A stretch of 64,000 nucleotides of DNA. It comes from an uncultured Muribaculaceae bacterium (GTDB taxonomy: Bacteria; Bacteroidota; Bacteroidia; Bacteroidales; Muribaculaceae). The notes under the pieces were generated by a model. It worked only from the letters and a program-made list of their open reading frames with translations, was not told the origin of the DNA and did no database searches. Each line of letters begins with the position of its first letter. Position 1 is the stretch's first letter. The translations under genes and the position numbers were made by a program. The stretch lies in the NCBI GenBank assembly GCA_910586595.1, contig CAJUJB010000009.1, positions 1-64,000 of the forward strand, written 5' to 3'. Positions 45,701-53,375 of this stretch are shown in pieces.

Positions 45701-45783
45701 GCGGTGTATTCTCGCAGGGCATCGACGGCGGCCACTTCCCCAACGCCCGCCAGTTCAGCGCAGGCCTGCAGATCAGTTTCTAA
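42745..45783 (+). CDS. SusC-like TonB-dependent transporter
   Basis: 1012 residues. Order: signal peptide, carboxypeptidase-regulatory-like domain (TITGSVTDDSGEPLIGASV, about 28-105), TonB-box region (QIVVIGYGTQKK), plug (IASMLQGQVGGVSV to LYVIDGMIV), and a 22-strand barrel ending LQISF. It imports oligosaccharides across the outer membrane, with SusD as the lid. The best start is GTG at 42745, since it supplies the basic n-region (MKIYHYLRTT) of the signal peptide; an ATG at 42775 would leave it without one. SusD follows 49 bp later. Confidence 0.95.
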   Translation: MKIYHYLRTTMVAFLLSVFVLGASAQSTLTITGSVTDDSGEPLIGASVKLNGANSAVVTDINGEYKISAPADGTLTFSYVGYADREEKINGRSKIDIVLSENVEQLNQIVVIGYGTQKKADLTGSVAVVDMDQARKQPSTDIASMLQGQVGGVSVATSSQPGAMAAIRVRGVGSFSSVGPLYVIDGMIVNDVNHLNPNEIENMQVLKDASAAAIYGARGANGVILITTKKGKAGKPTLDVTANVTVAQMPKTIKMMGARDFMYYNEQAYLNAGSPWPAAGIEAGTTLPDTDWQKATYQNGITQDYNAMYTQGSENVHTALGFGYMNQTGIVKGPKYERYTVRFNNDATYRALTVGENFTYQHTHSDDYIASPFWDALTTPSVIPVYDPDEPSGKGGFGYGSANFPTYISNPVGLQERYDNQTVNDRIIGNVFAELKLFKYFTYRFNVGLDAWWGRLKQFDKAYTLRMASGEQRYENKLTDIRDSRSSLIIENTITYSQTIGKNNITALVGYTMEDVNWHYLMAEGYNQKVDGLCQIDLVGTQNNMYGSQQERRMTSYLGRVDYNYDNRYYAQVNFRSDGCSKFGANKRRGNFPSMSIGWRLSEEEFMADTRDWLNHLKIRGSWGKIGDMQALGNYSYLSSINHTGPYEGFNAIFGPSGNETLHPGATQTSRVNPDLGWETKTTTNVGVDFELFNSRLFGSFDWYNAESSNLLYNIKTAWATGTDYLWTNYGKMRNRGVEIMLGWRDRVGDFSYTISANISTVRNKVIRLGETFYEDGICRTEEGRSIADFYTRRFGGIFQSMDDVYAHTTTLEDGTVKILQPNAQPGDVIYLDLNQDGVIDNNDRDWVGSPLPKFEAGLNFTAEYKGFDFNMFWTSRYGNKIYNNVWVALLQYTVDNIPVEARPWTWDNPSNEYPRMYADATDNNQASDRFVEDGSFLRLKNIQLGYTLPQDITRKFFVERLRLYVSAQNLWTITKYKGYDPDIIGGVFSQGIDGGHFPNARQFSAGLQISF

Positions 45784-45832
45784 ACCTTGAGTTAACAATA
45801 TACCAAGTTTTTGACTCTCAAAAATCAGACAC

Positions 45833-47413
45833 ATGAAAAAAACAATCATATCGGCGCTCGCAGCCATGATGCTCATGCTTCCGCTTGCCTCCTGCAGCGA
45901 TGACTGGCTGACGCTCTCCGACCCCAACCTTGAGTCGAGCGACACCTTCTGGCAGACCGAGGAACAATTTCAGGAAGGTCTCTACGCCGGCTATGCCACC
46001 TTACGTCGTCCGGGCGTATTCAGCCGCTGGTTCCATATCCTGATGATTCTCCGCTCAGACGAAGGATGGAGCAACTCGCCCAACGCCGAGTTCCAGGCCG
46101 TAGCCAACTTCCGTATGACCGGCTTCGCCTACGAAGGCAACGAATCAGTCAACCTCCCCTGGCAGGAGACCTCACAGATGATCTATTATGTCAATCAGGT
46201 TGTAGACAACGTGAACGACCATGGCTACGACGTGATGGATAAGGAGACAGCCGACGGCATCCTCGGTCAGGCATACTTCCTCCGCGCAATCGGCTTCTGG
46301 TATATGGCCGGCACCTACGGCACCTATCCCCGCCAGATCTCGTCGATATACGACGGCGAGCTCCTTGATCAGGAAGGACTCTGGAAACAGGCTCTCGACG
46401 ACTTCACCGCCGCCTCTGAGGTTCTTCCCGAAAGCTGGCCTTCTTCTGAGGCCGGACGCCCCACCAAAGGCGGTGCGATCGGCATGATGGCCCGCTGTAA
46501 CATGCAGCTCGCAGGTATCTGCAAGCGCCCCTGGGAGAACCGCAACTCTGAGGCAACCGAATACTGGACTGCCGCAAAGAAGAACATCGAAGACATCTTC
46601 AAGATGAACCGCTACGAACTCGTTCCCAACTGGCTCGACAACTTCACCGAAAGTAACGAGAATAACAAGGAATCTCTCGTGGAAATCAACTTCAAGAACG
46701 GTCTTGTAGATGGTAAAGAAGTAGGTATGCAGCGCCCCAAATTCCTCGGCCTCTACATCTCTTCTGGCGAAGGTGCCTGGGATGACGGCTCGGCCCGCGG
46801 ATGGCTCCTCGACGAGTTCGACAAAGAACGCGACAAAGACGGCAATATGGACATGCGCAAGCGCTACACCCTCACTTGGAACGACCCTACCGACAACACC
46901 AACTACTATGGCAAGACCTACGCCCAGTGGAACGAGACCGAACACTTCCTCAAAGACTGCTATTGGCGTAAGTATACCAGCGTCGACACCGACAATGTTC
47001 CTGAAGATTATGCATCAGGCACCAACTTCCGCCTCCTCCGCCTCGCCGACGTATACCTCATGTACGCAGAGGTGCTCAACGAACTCGGCACCGACCGCAC
47101 CACCGCAGTTGAATATATGAACAAAGTTCGCCGCCGCGTCAACATGCGCGACCTCAACGCAGCTTCGCTCAACGATTACGAGACTCTTAAAGACCAGCTC
47201 CGTCACGACCGCCTCGTAGAGCTCTGCGGCGAATGTACCCGCTGGAACGACCTCGACCGCTGGGGCGACATCCACACCCAGGAAGGCGTCAACAAACTCG
47301 CCGAGCGCGACGTCGACTTCCAGACCTACAAAGTTGGCCAGACTCACCTCTACGTGATTCCCCAGCATGAGATTTCTCTCTTCCCCGGTCTTACCCAGCA
47401 TCCTGCTTACTAA
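45833..47413 (+). CDS. SusD-like glycan-binding lipoprotein
   Basis: 526 residues. Lipobox LASC gives Cys21 as lipid anchor. RagB/SusD-type features include the N-terminal LESSDTFWQTEEQF segment, TPR-like helices (ADGILGQAYFLRA), the RLADVYLMYAEVLNELG block and the C-terminal LTQHPAY end, which is typical of the family. It binds glycan at the cell surface and closes over the SusC barrel. It lies 49 bp after susC and 20 bp before the next lipoprotein gene, within one operon. Confidence 0.95.
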   Translation: MKKTIISALAAMMLMLPLASCSDDWLTLSDPNLESSDTFWQTEEQFQEGLYAGYATLRRPGVFSRWFHILMILRSDEGWSNSPNAEFQAVANFRMTGFAYEGNESVNLPWQETSQMIYYVNQVVDNVNDHGYDVMDKETADGILGQAYFLRAIGFWYMAGTYGTYPRQISSIYDGELLDQEGLWKQALDDFTAASEVLPESWPSSEAGRPTKGGAIGMMARCNMQLAGICKRPWENRNSEATEYWTAAKKNIEDIFKMNRYELVPNWLDNFTESNENNKESLVEINFKNGLVDGKEVGMQRPKFLGLYISSGEGAWDDGSARGWLLDEFDKERDKDGNMDMRKRYTLTWNDPTDNTNYYGKTYAQWNETEHFLKDCYWRKYTSVDTDNVPEDYASGTNFRLLRLADVYLMYAEVLNELGTDRTTAVEYMNKVRRRVNMRDLNAASLNDYETLKDQLRHDRLVELCGECTRWNDLDRWGDIHTQEGVNKLAERDVDFQTYKVGQTHLYVIPQHEISLFPGLTQHPAY

Positions 47414-47433
47414 TTCAAAAACCGACTAAAGTG

Positions 47434-48552
47434 ATGAAAAACTTTTTCAAATATATAAGCCTCGGAGCCTGCGCACTTGCAATGGCTACAGCCGCAGGCT
47501 GCGCCGATACTGACGGCGATGGTGAAGGCTCATTCCTTTGGGAAGGCAGCGAGAATCCTGAGAATGTATCATACCGCAACCCCGTGTGGGAACCCTCTCT
47601 CGCCGGAGGTACGGTGCTCAAGGGTGGCTCGACATTCAATGCCATCTCTCAGGAGACACAGTGGGCTGCCGGCGTAGACTTCGCCTGCCCTTCGCTCCTC
47701 TCATCCAACCTCATGAACTGGAGCTCGAGCCAGGAAGCCTTCTCCTACCCAACTCCTACCGGTGAAACCGATGCCGAAACAGGCGAGGCAATCATGAATC
47801 CCGGCTCGAAACCCACCTGGATTTCAGGCCGCATCACAAACCTCAGCGCCGACTTCGCCCGCACGCTCAACTCCTACTATATGTTCTACAGCTGCGACGC
47901 CGACAATGCCATCGGTGCAGCCTCAACACCCTCAGGCCTTGGCCCGTACACCGATCTTGGCTGTCTGCTCACGGCAGAAGATCTGGGCGTGACCACACTG
48001 CGCCAGCCCCACTTCTCGGTCATAGCCTCAACAACCTTCTATCTCGGCTATACCACCGAAGCCGGATCTTACATCCAGCAGCTCAACATCACCCGCGGCA
48101 AGGCACCTTCACTCCGAGGCGCAGCCGTCAAGGTAGCCGGCCCCGAGTTCACCAACGTGTGCATCTACCGTCTGAGCAAGACCGAATTCTACCTCTTCGG
48201 CACCGTCACCAGCGGCCACAACACCCAGATCCGCTATGGCAAAGGCGAAAGTGTAACCGGCCCCTTCTATGACAAGAACGGTACAGAACTCACCGACGGA
48301 GCGTCCAATGGAGAACTCCTCGTCGAAGGTGGCACCGAATATGAGAATCCGTGCAACCCCATGCACCTCTTCGAGAGCGAGAACGGATATTACTACCTCG
48401 CCTACAACGCCACCGCCATCGGCCGCGAGCTAATGCCCAGCGGTTTCGCACGCCAGCCACTCTTCGTATCACCCTTCAGCATGGATGAGGAAGGCTGGTT
48501 CACAGAAGTAGCCGTGCCCGCCTCCGGCTGGACCGCTCCCCGCTTCGAATAA
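47434..48552 (+). CDS. Lipoprotein with GH43-like propeller at SusE/SGBP position
   Basis: 372 residues from the ATG at 47434 (a GTG directly upstream is less likely). A lipobox (TAAGC, Cys23) predicts surface or periplasmic lipid anchoring. The repeated pattern (RNPVWEPSLAGG near the N-terminus, YYMFYSCDA, FYLGYTTEAG, FYLFGTVTSG, GYYYLAYNA) looks like a five-bladed GH43/GH32 propeller. The first catalytic Asp position appears to be Glu (WEPS), while a Glu is kept in YENPCNPMHLF. It follows susD directly, the place normally taken by surface glycan-binding proteins, so it may bind rather than cleave. Activity is undecided. Confidence 0.65.
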   Translation: MKNFFKYISLGACALAMATAAGCADTDGDGEGSFLWEGSENPENVSYRNPVWEPSLAGGTVLKGGSTFNAISQETQWAAGVDFACPSLLSSNLMNWSSSQEAFSYPTPTGETDAETGEAIMNPGSKPTWISGRITNLSADFARTLNSYYMFYSCDADNAIGAASTPSGLGPYTDLGCLLTAEDLGVTTLRQPHFSVIASTTFYLGYTTEAGSYIQQLNITRGKAPSLRGAAVKVAGPEFTNVCIYRLSKTEFYLFGTVTSGHNTQIRYGKGESVTGPFYDKNGTELTDGASNGELLVEGGTEYENPCNPMHLFESENGYYYLAYNATAIGRELMPSGFARQPLFVSPFSMDEEGWFTEVAVPASGWTAPRFE

Positions 48553-48575
48553 TTAACTAACCTACAGCAACAAAA

Positions 48576-48620
48576 GTGCCGTATGTCGGGCTATAACAGT
48601 AGCCCGACAGCGCACGGCAC
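48576..48620 (+). terminator. Compound hairpin after susCD operon
   Basis: Outer arms GTGCCGT/ACGGCAC and inner arms TGTCGGGCT/AGCCCGACA make 16 pairs with a small internal loop and an 8-nt apical loop. It starts 23 bp after the lipoprotein stop. There is no immediate U-run, so it may be a 3' stabiliser or partial terminator before the FG-GAP gene. Confidence 0.6.
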
Positions 48621-48675
48621 ATCTCAAAAAACAGGGAAACCCTAATACCATTACTCATTTTTTCAACATTACAGC

Positions 48676-50604
48676 ATGAAAAAAACTTTATCTCTCGCAA
48701 TGTGCGCAGCGTGTGTTCTCGGAGCAAACGCAGCCATTACTGTCGACCGCCAGAATCTGGCTCAGTCGGTAATCTATCCCGGCCTCGTTGAAATCGACAT
48801 CAATGGCGATGGCATCCTCGACATGATCTACTCCGGCGAAGTGCGCGAAGCCACCAGCGGCCGCATAGTGGAAGATGCCGAAGGCAACGAAACCCAGATC
48901 AACTTCAACACCTTCCAGATGGTGTGGAACGCAGCCACCTCAAGCTACGACATCTCAGAATTCCCCTACTACTTCGGCAACAAGCCCTACTTCGCAGTAA
49001 CCGACTGGAATGGCGACGGCCTCACCGACTTCTATTGCGCCGGCGAAGCCAGCATGGGCCAGTCGACCGCAGTATTCGGTCTGTTCATCAACAAGGGTAA
49101 CGGCACCTTCGAGCGCCAGACTATCGAAGTAGTCGACGAAAACGGCGATGCAATCGATCCCTTCGACCCCAAATGTGTGGACGTAGCCGATTTCAACAGC
49201 GACGGCCGCCCCGACCTCGTATGCATCGGCTGGAAAAACGATGCAGAAGGCACCCGCCACAACTTCAACATGGTTCTTCTCAACCAGGGTGACAACAAAT
49301 TCGTAGCCACCAACACCGAACTTCTTATCTACGGCAACAACGGCTATGAGCTCGCCCTCTCGCTGCTTACAGCAACCGACCTCAACAACGACGGCTATGC
49401 CGACTTCCTCGCACAGGGTAATGTCGACAACGCCGACGAAGCCGACAAACCCGTCAAGAACGGCACAGCCATGGGCCGTACTTTCGTAGCCGCCCTCAAC
49501 CTCGGCGCTGAAACTGACGAGACAATCCTCTATGACCTCGGCCTCGCCGACAGCCCCGCTCACCACTACGGCCACGGTGGCATCGAAGTATGCGACTTCA
49601 ACAACGACGGTGTGCCCGATATTTTCGTAGGCGGTGAATCACCCAACGATGCCAAAGCCGACGGCGTATGGGAATACAACTGGCAGCTCCTCCAGGGCCG
49701 CATCACCAACGATGGTGTAAGCTACACCGACGTAACCTCCAGCCAGGTATTCAACAACAAAGACATCCGTCCGCTCAACGACAGCAAGCCTATCCGCGCA
49801 ATCGACTACACCGGCAACGGCCTTTATGACCTCTTCGTTCCGGGCTGGACCACCGGATGCCTCGACGGCAGCGGTGACACCCAGGGTGGATGGTTCTTCC
49901 CCAACACCAACGGCAACTTCACCTCTTTCGAGCACATCCCCGGTTCGTCGGAATGCGCAGTATTCTTCACAGAAGACGGTGTATCAGGCGCACGTAACTA
50001 TGGCTTCCTCGGCCAGAGCTGGGATGGCATGTTCTTCGACGACGAGACCGACATCGTAACCGGCCGTATGATCGTCTTCACCAAGAACCCCAACGCCAAA
50101 GCAGCCCGCCCCGACGCACCTACCGCCCTTTCGGCAACCGTAGACGGCTATGACGTGACTCTCGAATGGTCTGCCGCAGCAACCTCTCAGGCTAACGTAA
50201 CCTACGAATACTACATCAAAGACCTCAGCACCGGCAAATTCTTCCACGGCGTTCCCGCATTCGTTGGCGGTGACAAAGACGGTGTCCGCACCACCCTCGC
50301 CCAGGGCCGCGCATTCATGGCCAAGAAACTCACCCTCGTAGGCATGCCTGACGGCGCATACGAATGGGGCGTACAGACAGTGAATGCATCACTCGAAGGC
50401 TCGACCTTCGCCAAAGGCGGTAACTTCACCGTAGGCAACGGCGGCTCAGGTGTAACCTCTGTAGTCAGCACCGCAGCAGTTGTCAACAGCGAATACTTCG
50501 ACCTCACTGGCCGTAAGCTTGCAGAAGCTCCTGCAACTGGCATCGTGATCAAGAAAGACCTCCGCGCAGACGGCACCAGCACTGTATCGAAGGTAATTCT
50601 TTAA
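48676..50604 (+). CDS. FG-GAP/VCBS repeat protein with fibronectin-III-like and T9SS-like C-terminal domains
   Basis: 642 residues with a signal peptide (LGANA). At least five calcium-type repeats of the form D-x-N-x-D-G-x-x-D are visible (DINGDGILD, DWNGDGLTD, DFNSDGRPD, DLNNDGYAD, DFNNDGVPD), giving an integrin-like propeller in residues about 25-430. A fibronectin-III-like segment follows (RPDAPTALSATVDGYDVTLEWS). The last about 45 residues (EYFDLTGRKLAEAPATGIVI to VSKVIL) resemble a type-A T9SS sorting domain. A cell-surface or secreted binding protein of the utilisation locus is likely. The ligand is unknown. Confidence 0.8.
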   Translation: MKKTLSLAMCAACVLGANAAITVDRQNLAQSVIYPGLVEIDINGDGILDMIYSGEVREATSGRIVEDAEGNETQINFNTFQMVWNAATSSYDISEFPYYFGNKPYFAVTDWNGDGLTDFYCAGEASMGQSTAVFGLFINKGNGTFERQTIEVVDENGDAIDPFDPKCVDVADFNSDGRPDLVCIGWKNDAEGTRHNFNMVLLNQGDNKFVATNTELLIYGNNGYELALSLLTATDLNNDGYADFLAQGNVDNADEADKPVKNGTAMGRTFVAALNLGAETDETILYDLGLADSPAHHYGHGGIEVCDFNNDGVPDIFVGGESPNDAKADGVWEYNWQLLQGRITNDGVSYTDVTSSQVFNNKDIRPLNDSKPIRAIDYTGNGLYDLFVPGWTTGCLDGSGDTQGGWFFPNTNGNFTSFEHIPGSSECAVFFTEDGVSGARNYGFLGQSWDGMFFDDETDIVTGRMIVFTKNPNAKAARPDAPTALSATVDGYDVTLEWSAAATSQANVTYEYYIKDLSTGKFFHGVPAFVGGDKDGVRTTLAQGRAFMAKKLTLVGMPDGAYEWGVQTVNASLEGSTFAKGGNFTVGNGGSGVTSVVSTAAVVNSEYFDLTGRKLAEAPATGIVIKKDLRADGTSTVSKVIL

Positions 50605-50618
50605 TTCCTCTCTACCCT

Positions 50619-50682
50619 GACGGACCGCAAAGCCAAAGTTTTTTCCTACCTTTGCGAAAATCACCGAGGCTTTCGGTCCGTC
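50619..50682 (+). repeat. 15-bp inverted repeat enclosing a promoter element
   Basis: GACGGACCG + AAAGCC pair with GGCTTT + CGGTCCGTC, with one bulged C. The 33-nt loop contains TACCTTTG (50647-50654), an exact -7 element. The repeat lies between the FG-GAP gene and the small T9SS-tail gene. Confidence 0.65.
50647..50654 (+). promoter_or_regulatory. -7 element upstream of small secreted protein gene
   Basis: TACCTTTG exactly matches TAnnTTTG; start predicted near 50661, about 45 nt before the ATG at 50705. No TTTG is present at the -33 distance, so it may need an activator. Confidence 0.45.
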
Positions 50683-50704
50683 ACCATTAAAATCCCCACC
50701 TACT

Positions 50705-51301
50705 ATGAAAAAATATATTACCGCAGCTTTATTGACAGCCGCCGCAGCCTGCGGATGTGCCGCCCAGTCGGTGGTCAAAATCGACGTTGTGCAGAATCCC
50801 CTCTTCGAGGTCTCGACCCACAGCGTATCATTACCTTTCCCCGACGGCACCACAAGTCTGACCATAGGCGGCGATCTTGTCGTAAAAGGCGGCAGCGGCA
50901 ACTACAGTTACCGATGGTACGATACAGCCGGCACCACCCTCGGCACATCAAAAGTGCTGACCGTGAATAACGAAGGTCTCTATCTGCTCGACATCGAAGA
51001 CACATGCGAGTGCGTCAATACCATCCAGTTCGCGGTAGGCGTCTCATCTGTAAACACAGCTATAACCCATCAGAACATCAGCATCTCTCCCAATCCCACT
51101 CACGGCCCGGTTGAAATCGCGGGTTTTGACGCCGTACAACTCTCAGCTGTGAGCATGTCAGGGCGTGTTGAGGCCATCATCAACTATGACGGCGCCATCA
51201 TACGCCAGGCCGACCTGAGCCATCTTTCAGGCGGACAATATATCATCGTTCTCACCGATGCCGAAGGCAATACAACGATGTCAAAATTAATCAAGAAATA
51301 A
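50705..51301 (+). CDS. Small secreted protein with T9SS type-A-like sorting domain
   Basis: 198 residues. Signal peptide to about residue 20 (AAACGCAAQS). The middle about 80 residues form one Ig/PKD/SprB-like module (VVKGGSGNYSYRWYDTAGTT and LLDIEDTCECVNTIQFAV). The C-terminal about 75 residues (ISISPNPTHGPVEIAGF, VSMSGRVE, LSGGQYIIVLTDAEG, SKLIKK) closely follow the type-A T9SS sorting domain pattern: SPNPT, a short turn and a final basic Lys. It would be exported and either shed or anchored. The function is unknown; small binding modules of this kind are known from adhesins. Confidence 0.75.
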   Translation: MKKYITAALLTAAAACGCAAQSVVKIDVVQNPLFEVSTHSVSLPFPDGTTSLTIGGDLVVKGGSGNYSYRWYDTAGTTLGTSKVLTVNNEGLYLLDIEDTCECVNTIQFAVGVSSVNTAITHQNISISPNPTHGPVEIAGFDAVQLSAVSMSGRVEAIINYDGAIIRQADLSHLSGGQYIIVLTDAEGNTTMSKLIKK

Positions 51302-51329
51302 ATTCCTCTCCAACATATACCACCCGATC

Positions 51330-53342
51330 ATGAAGTCTCAATTCATACTGGCATTAGCCATGCTCACAGCATTCGGTGCATCTGCCGGCCGCAGTGTGAG
51401 CTTCGCGCGTGCCAACCAGAACATAACATTTGATCTCGGCTGGGGAGCCGGAAACTACGGTCAGATCCAGTGGCAATCCTCGACCGACAATGGTAATACA
51501 TGGACAGATATACCAGGCGCAGACACCCCGGTATATACCGTCCTGGCCAGCGGCCCTGCCCTCTACCGGGCTGTCATCACAGGCGATCCGGCCTGCCCTC
51601 CTATCATAGAGGAACGCGAAGTAAAAACCGTCAACATCAACTCAAGTGTACTATCCTGCGGGCCCGATTACGCCGAGCTTGAAGTAGACCTGCCCGATTT
51701 CGACGGCGCAAAAGTTGTGGAATACGGCTTTACGGCCGCCATGCAGGGAGTTGGCCGTACCTACACCATCCTGCCCCGCAATAAAGTCGGAAACGACCTT
51801 CCTTCGGCTACCGACGGCAAATTCGTGATGATGTGCACCGGTCTTACTCCTGACACCCAGTATTCAGTGCGCCCGTACTTCGTAACTGAAGATGGCTCGA
51901 CCGTATTCGGTGCAGGCAAGCTCGCCAACACCATCGGCGGTCTAAAATTCGACACCGAAGATTGGGTCATCGAGAAGACATCCGTACAGATTCCCTTCTC
52001 TATTCCCGCCTTCCCCGGCGGAAATGCCTCACCCGAAATATGGTTTGGAGCCGACCGTAACTCGCTCCGCAAATACGACGTGGAGAACCTCGGCAATAAC
52101 AAATACCGCAGCACGCTCATCACCGGTCTTACCCCCGGCACCACTTATATCGCCGTGGCCAAGGCAAAGATTGACGGCGATGTCGTAGAAATAGAGAAAC
52201 CCGTCACCACCTGGTCGGATTACTCAGGGTTTGAAGTCGACAACACAGTCAAACCGGTAAGCCATGTCGTTGAATGGGATAACAGTAACCTCATTTGCCT
52301 CACACCCGAAACACTTCAGGTTGAATACCCTCGCATGTGCCGCATCGACGAGAATAAACTCCTTCTCACCTACCACGGCGGAACATCTGACCACTGGCAG
52401 AACTCCTATCTCCGCAAGAGCTACGACAACGGCAAGACATGGACAGATCCAGTGGAGATCTACAACATACGCAATGCCTTCCACGGCTGCAACTACCACC
52501 GCATCTGCAACCCCGAAATGACTCGCCTGGCCAACGGATGGGTTATTCTCACCGTAATCGCCAACGGCAACCCTGAAGATAATAACAACAGCAAAGTGCT
52601 CGCCTGCCTCTCGAAAGACGGTGGCGAAACATGGGGCGACCCGATTGTTGTAGGCCGTGGCCGCACATGGGAACCTCAGGTTGTGCAACTGCCCAACGGC
52701 GACATCGAGCTGCTCGTATCATCGGAAGCCTACTGGTGGGATACCCAGCGAAACAATCTCTTCCAGGAGATTCTCAGCACCCGCTCAACCGACAACGGCG
52801 AGACCTGGACAACTTACAAGCGCGCAAGCTACAAGCCCGGAGCACGCGACGGTATGCCCGTATCGGTAGTAATGCAGGGCAACAAGGGCGTCCTCTTCAT
52901 TGAGGAGAGTGTAAACGGTGGCATTCCCCCGTCGCTCCAGCACCGCAGCCTCGACGGTGAATGGGATACATCTGACTGGGATGGACGCGAAGACAGCGAA
53001 CGCTGGCTCACATCGCTCAACAGCGGTGCCGGAGCTCCCCATATGATCCAGCTGCCTACCGGAGAATTCCTCATCATGGCTCATACCAACCAGACCGGAA
53101 GCGTATGGCAGACCAACCGCCCGCAGGTAATCATGGCCGACAACACAGGCCATAATTTCAAATACTCGCGCCTTCCTCTCTCGGGCACAGTACTCCCCTC
53201 GGAATGCGGCGCCTACTACAATTCATTCTTCCTCTACGACAACGACACCGTATGGCTTCTCTTCACCAAGGCCCAATACAAAGGAGATACCCGCGTAGAG
53301 AGCGATGTAATGCTTATGCAGGGCAAGATCGTAGAGAAATAA
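51330..53342 (+). CDS. Six-bladed BNR-propeller enzyme (sialidase-fold; GH33- or GH93-like)
   Basis: 670 residues with a signal peptide (GASAG). The N-terminal part holds an Ig-like module and fibronectin-III-like modules (STDNGNTWTDIPG; TGLTPDTQYSVRPYF; TGLTPGTTYIAVAKA) to about residue 295. The C-terminal propeller has Asp-box repeats (SYDNGKTWTD, SKDGGETWGD, STDNGETWTT). Acidic candidates are in ICNPEMTRL and TWEPQVVQL. The fold is shared by GH33 sialidases and GH93 exo-arabinanases. I do not see the sialidase Arg triad clearly; with GH43 neighbours an arabinanase-type role is the better fit. Gene spacing (28 and 33 bp) places it in the operon. Confidence 0.75.
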   Translation: MKSQFILALAMLTAFGASAGRSVSFARANQNITFDLGWGAGNYGQIQWQSSTDNGNTWTDIPGADTPVYTVLASGPALYRAVITGDPACPPIIEEREVKTVNINSSVLSCGPDYAELEVDLPDFDGAKVVEYGFTAAMQGVGRTYTILPRNKVGNDLPSATDGKFVMMCTGLTPDTQYSVRPYFVTEDGSTVFGAGKLANTIGGLKFDTEDWVIEKTSVQIPFSIPAFPGGNASPEIWFGADRNSLRKYDVENLGNNKYRSTLITGLTPGTTYIAVAKAKIDGDVVEIEKPVTTWSDYSGFEVDNTVKPVSHVVEWDNSNLICLTPETLQVEYPRMCRIDENKLLLTYHGGTSDHWQNSYLRKSYDNGKTWTDPVEIYNIRNAFHGCNYHRICNPEMTRLANGWVILTVIANGNPEDNNNSKVLACLSKDGGETWGDPIVVGRGRTWEPQVVQLPNGDIELLVSSEAYWWDTQRNNLFQEILSTRSTDNGETWTTYKRASYKPGARDGMPVSVVMQGNKGVLFIEESVNGGIPPSLQHRSLDGEWDTSDWDGREDSERWLTSLNSGAGAPHMIQLPTGEFLIMAHTNQTGSVWQTNRPQVIMADNTGHNFKYSRLPLSGTVLPSECGAYYNSFFLYDNDTVWLLFTKAQYKGDTRVESDVMLMQGKIVEK

Positions 53343-53375
53343 ATCCCTTAGAAAACAATACCAATCATCACTGTA

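Noticed and set aside
51330..53342. Calling this gene a sialidase (nanH)
   Set aside because: Asp boxes show only the propeller fold. I could not identify the arginine triad, and the neighbours are arabinose/galactose-type enzymes.
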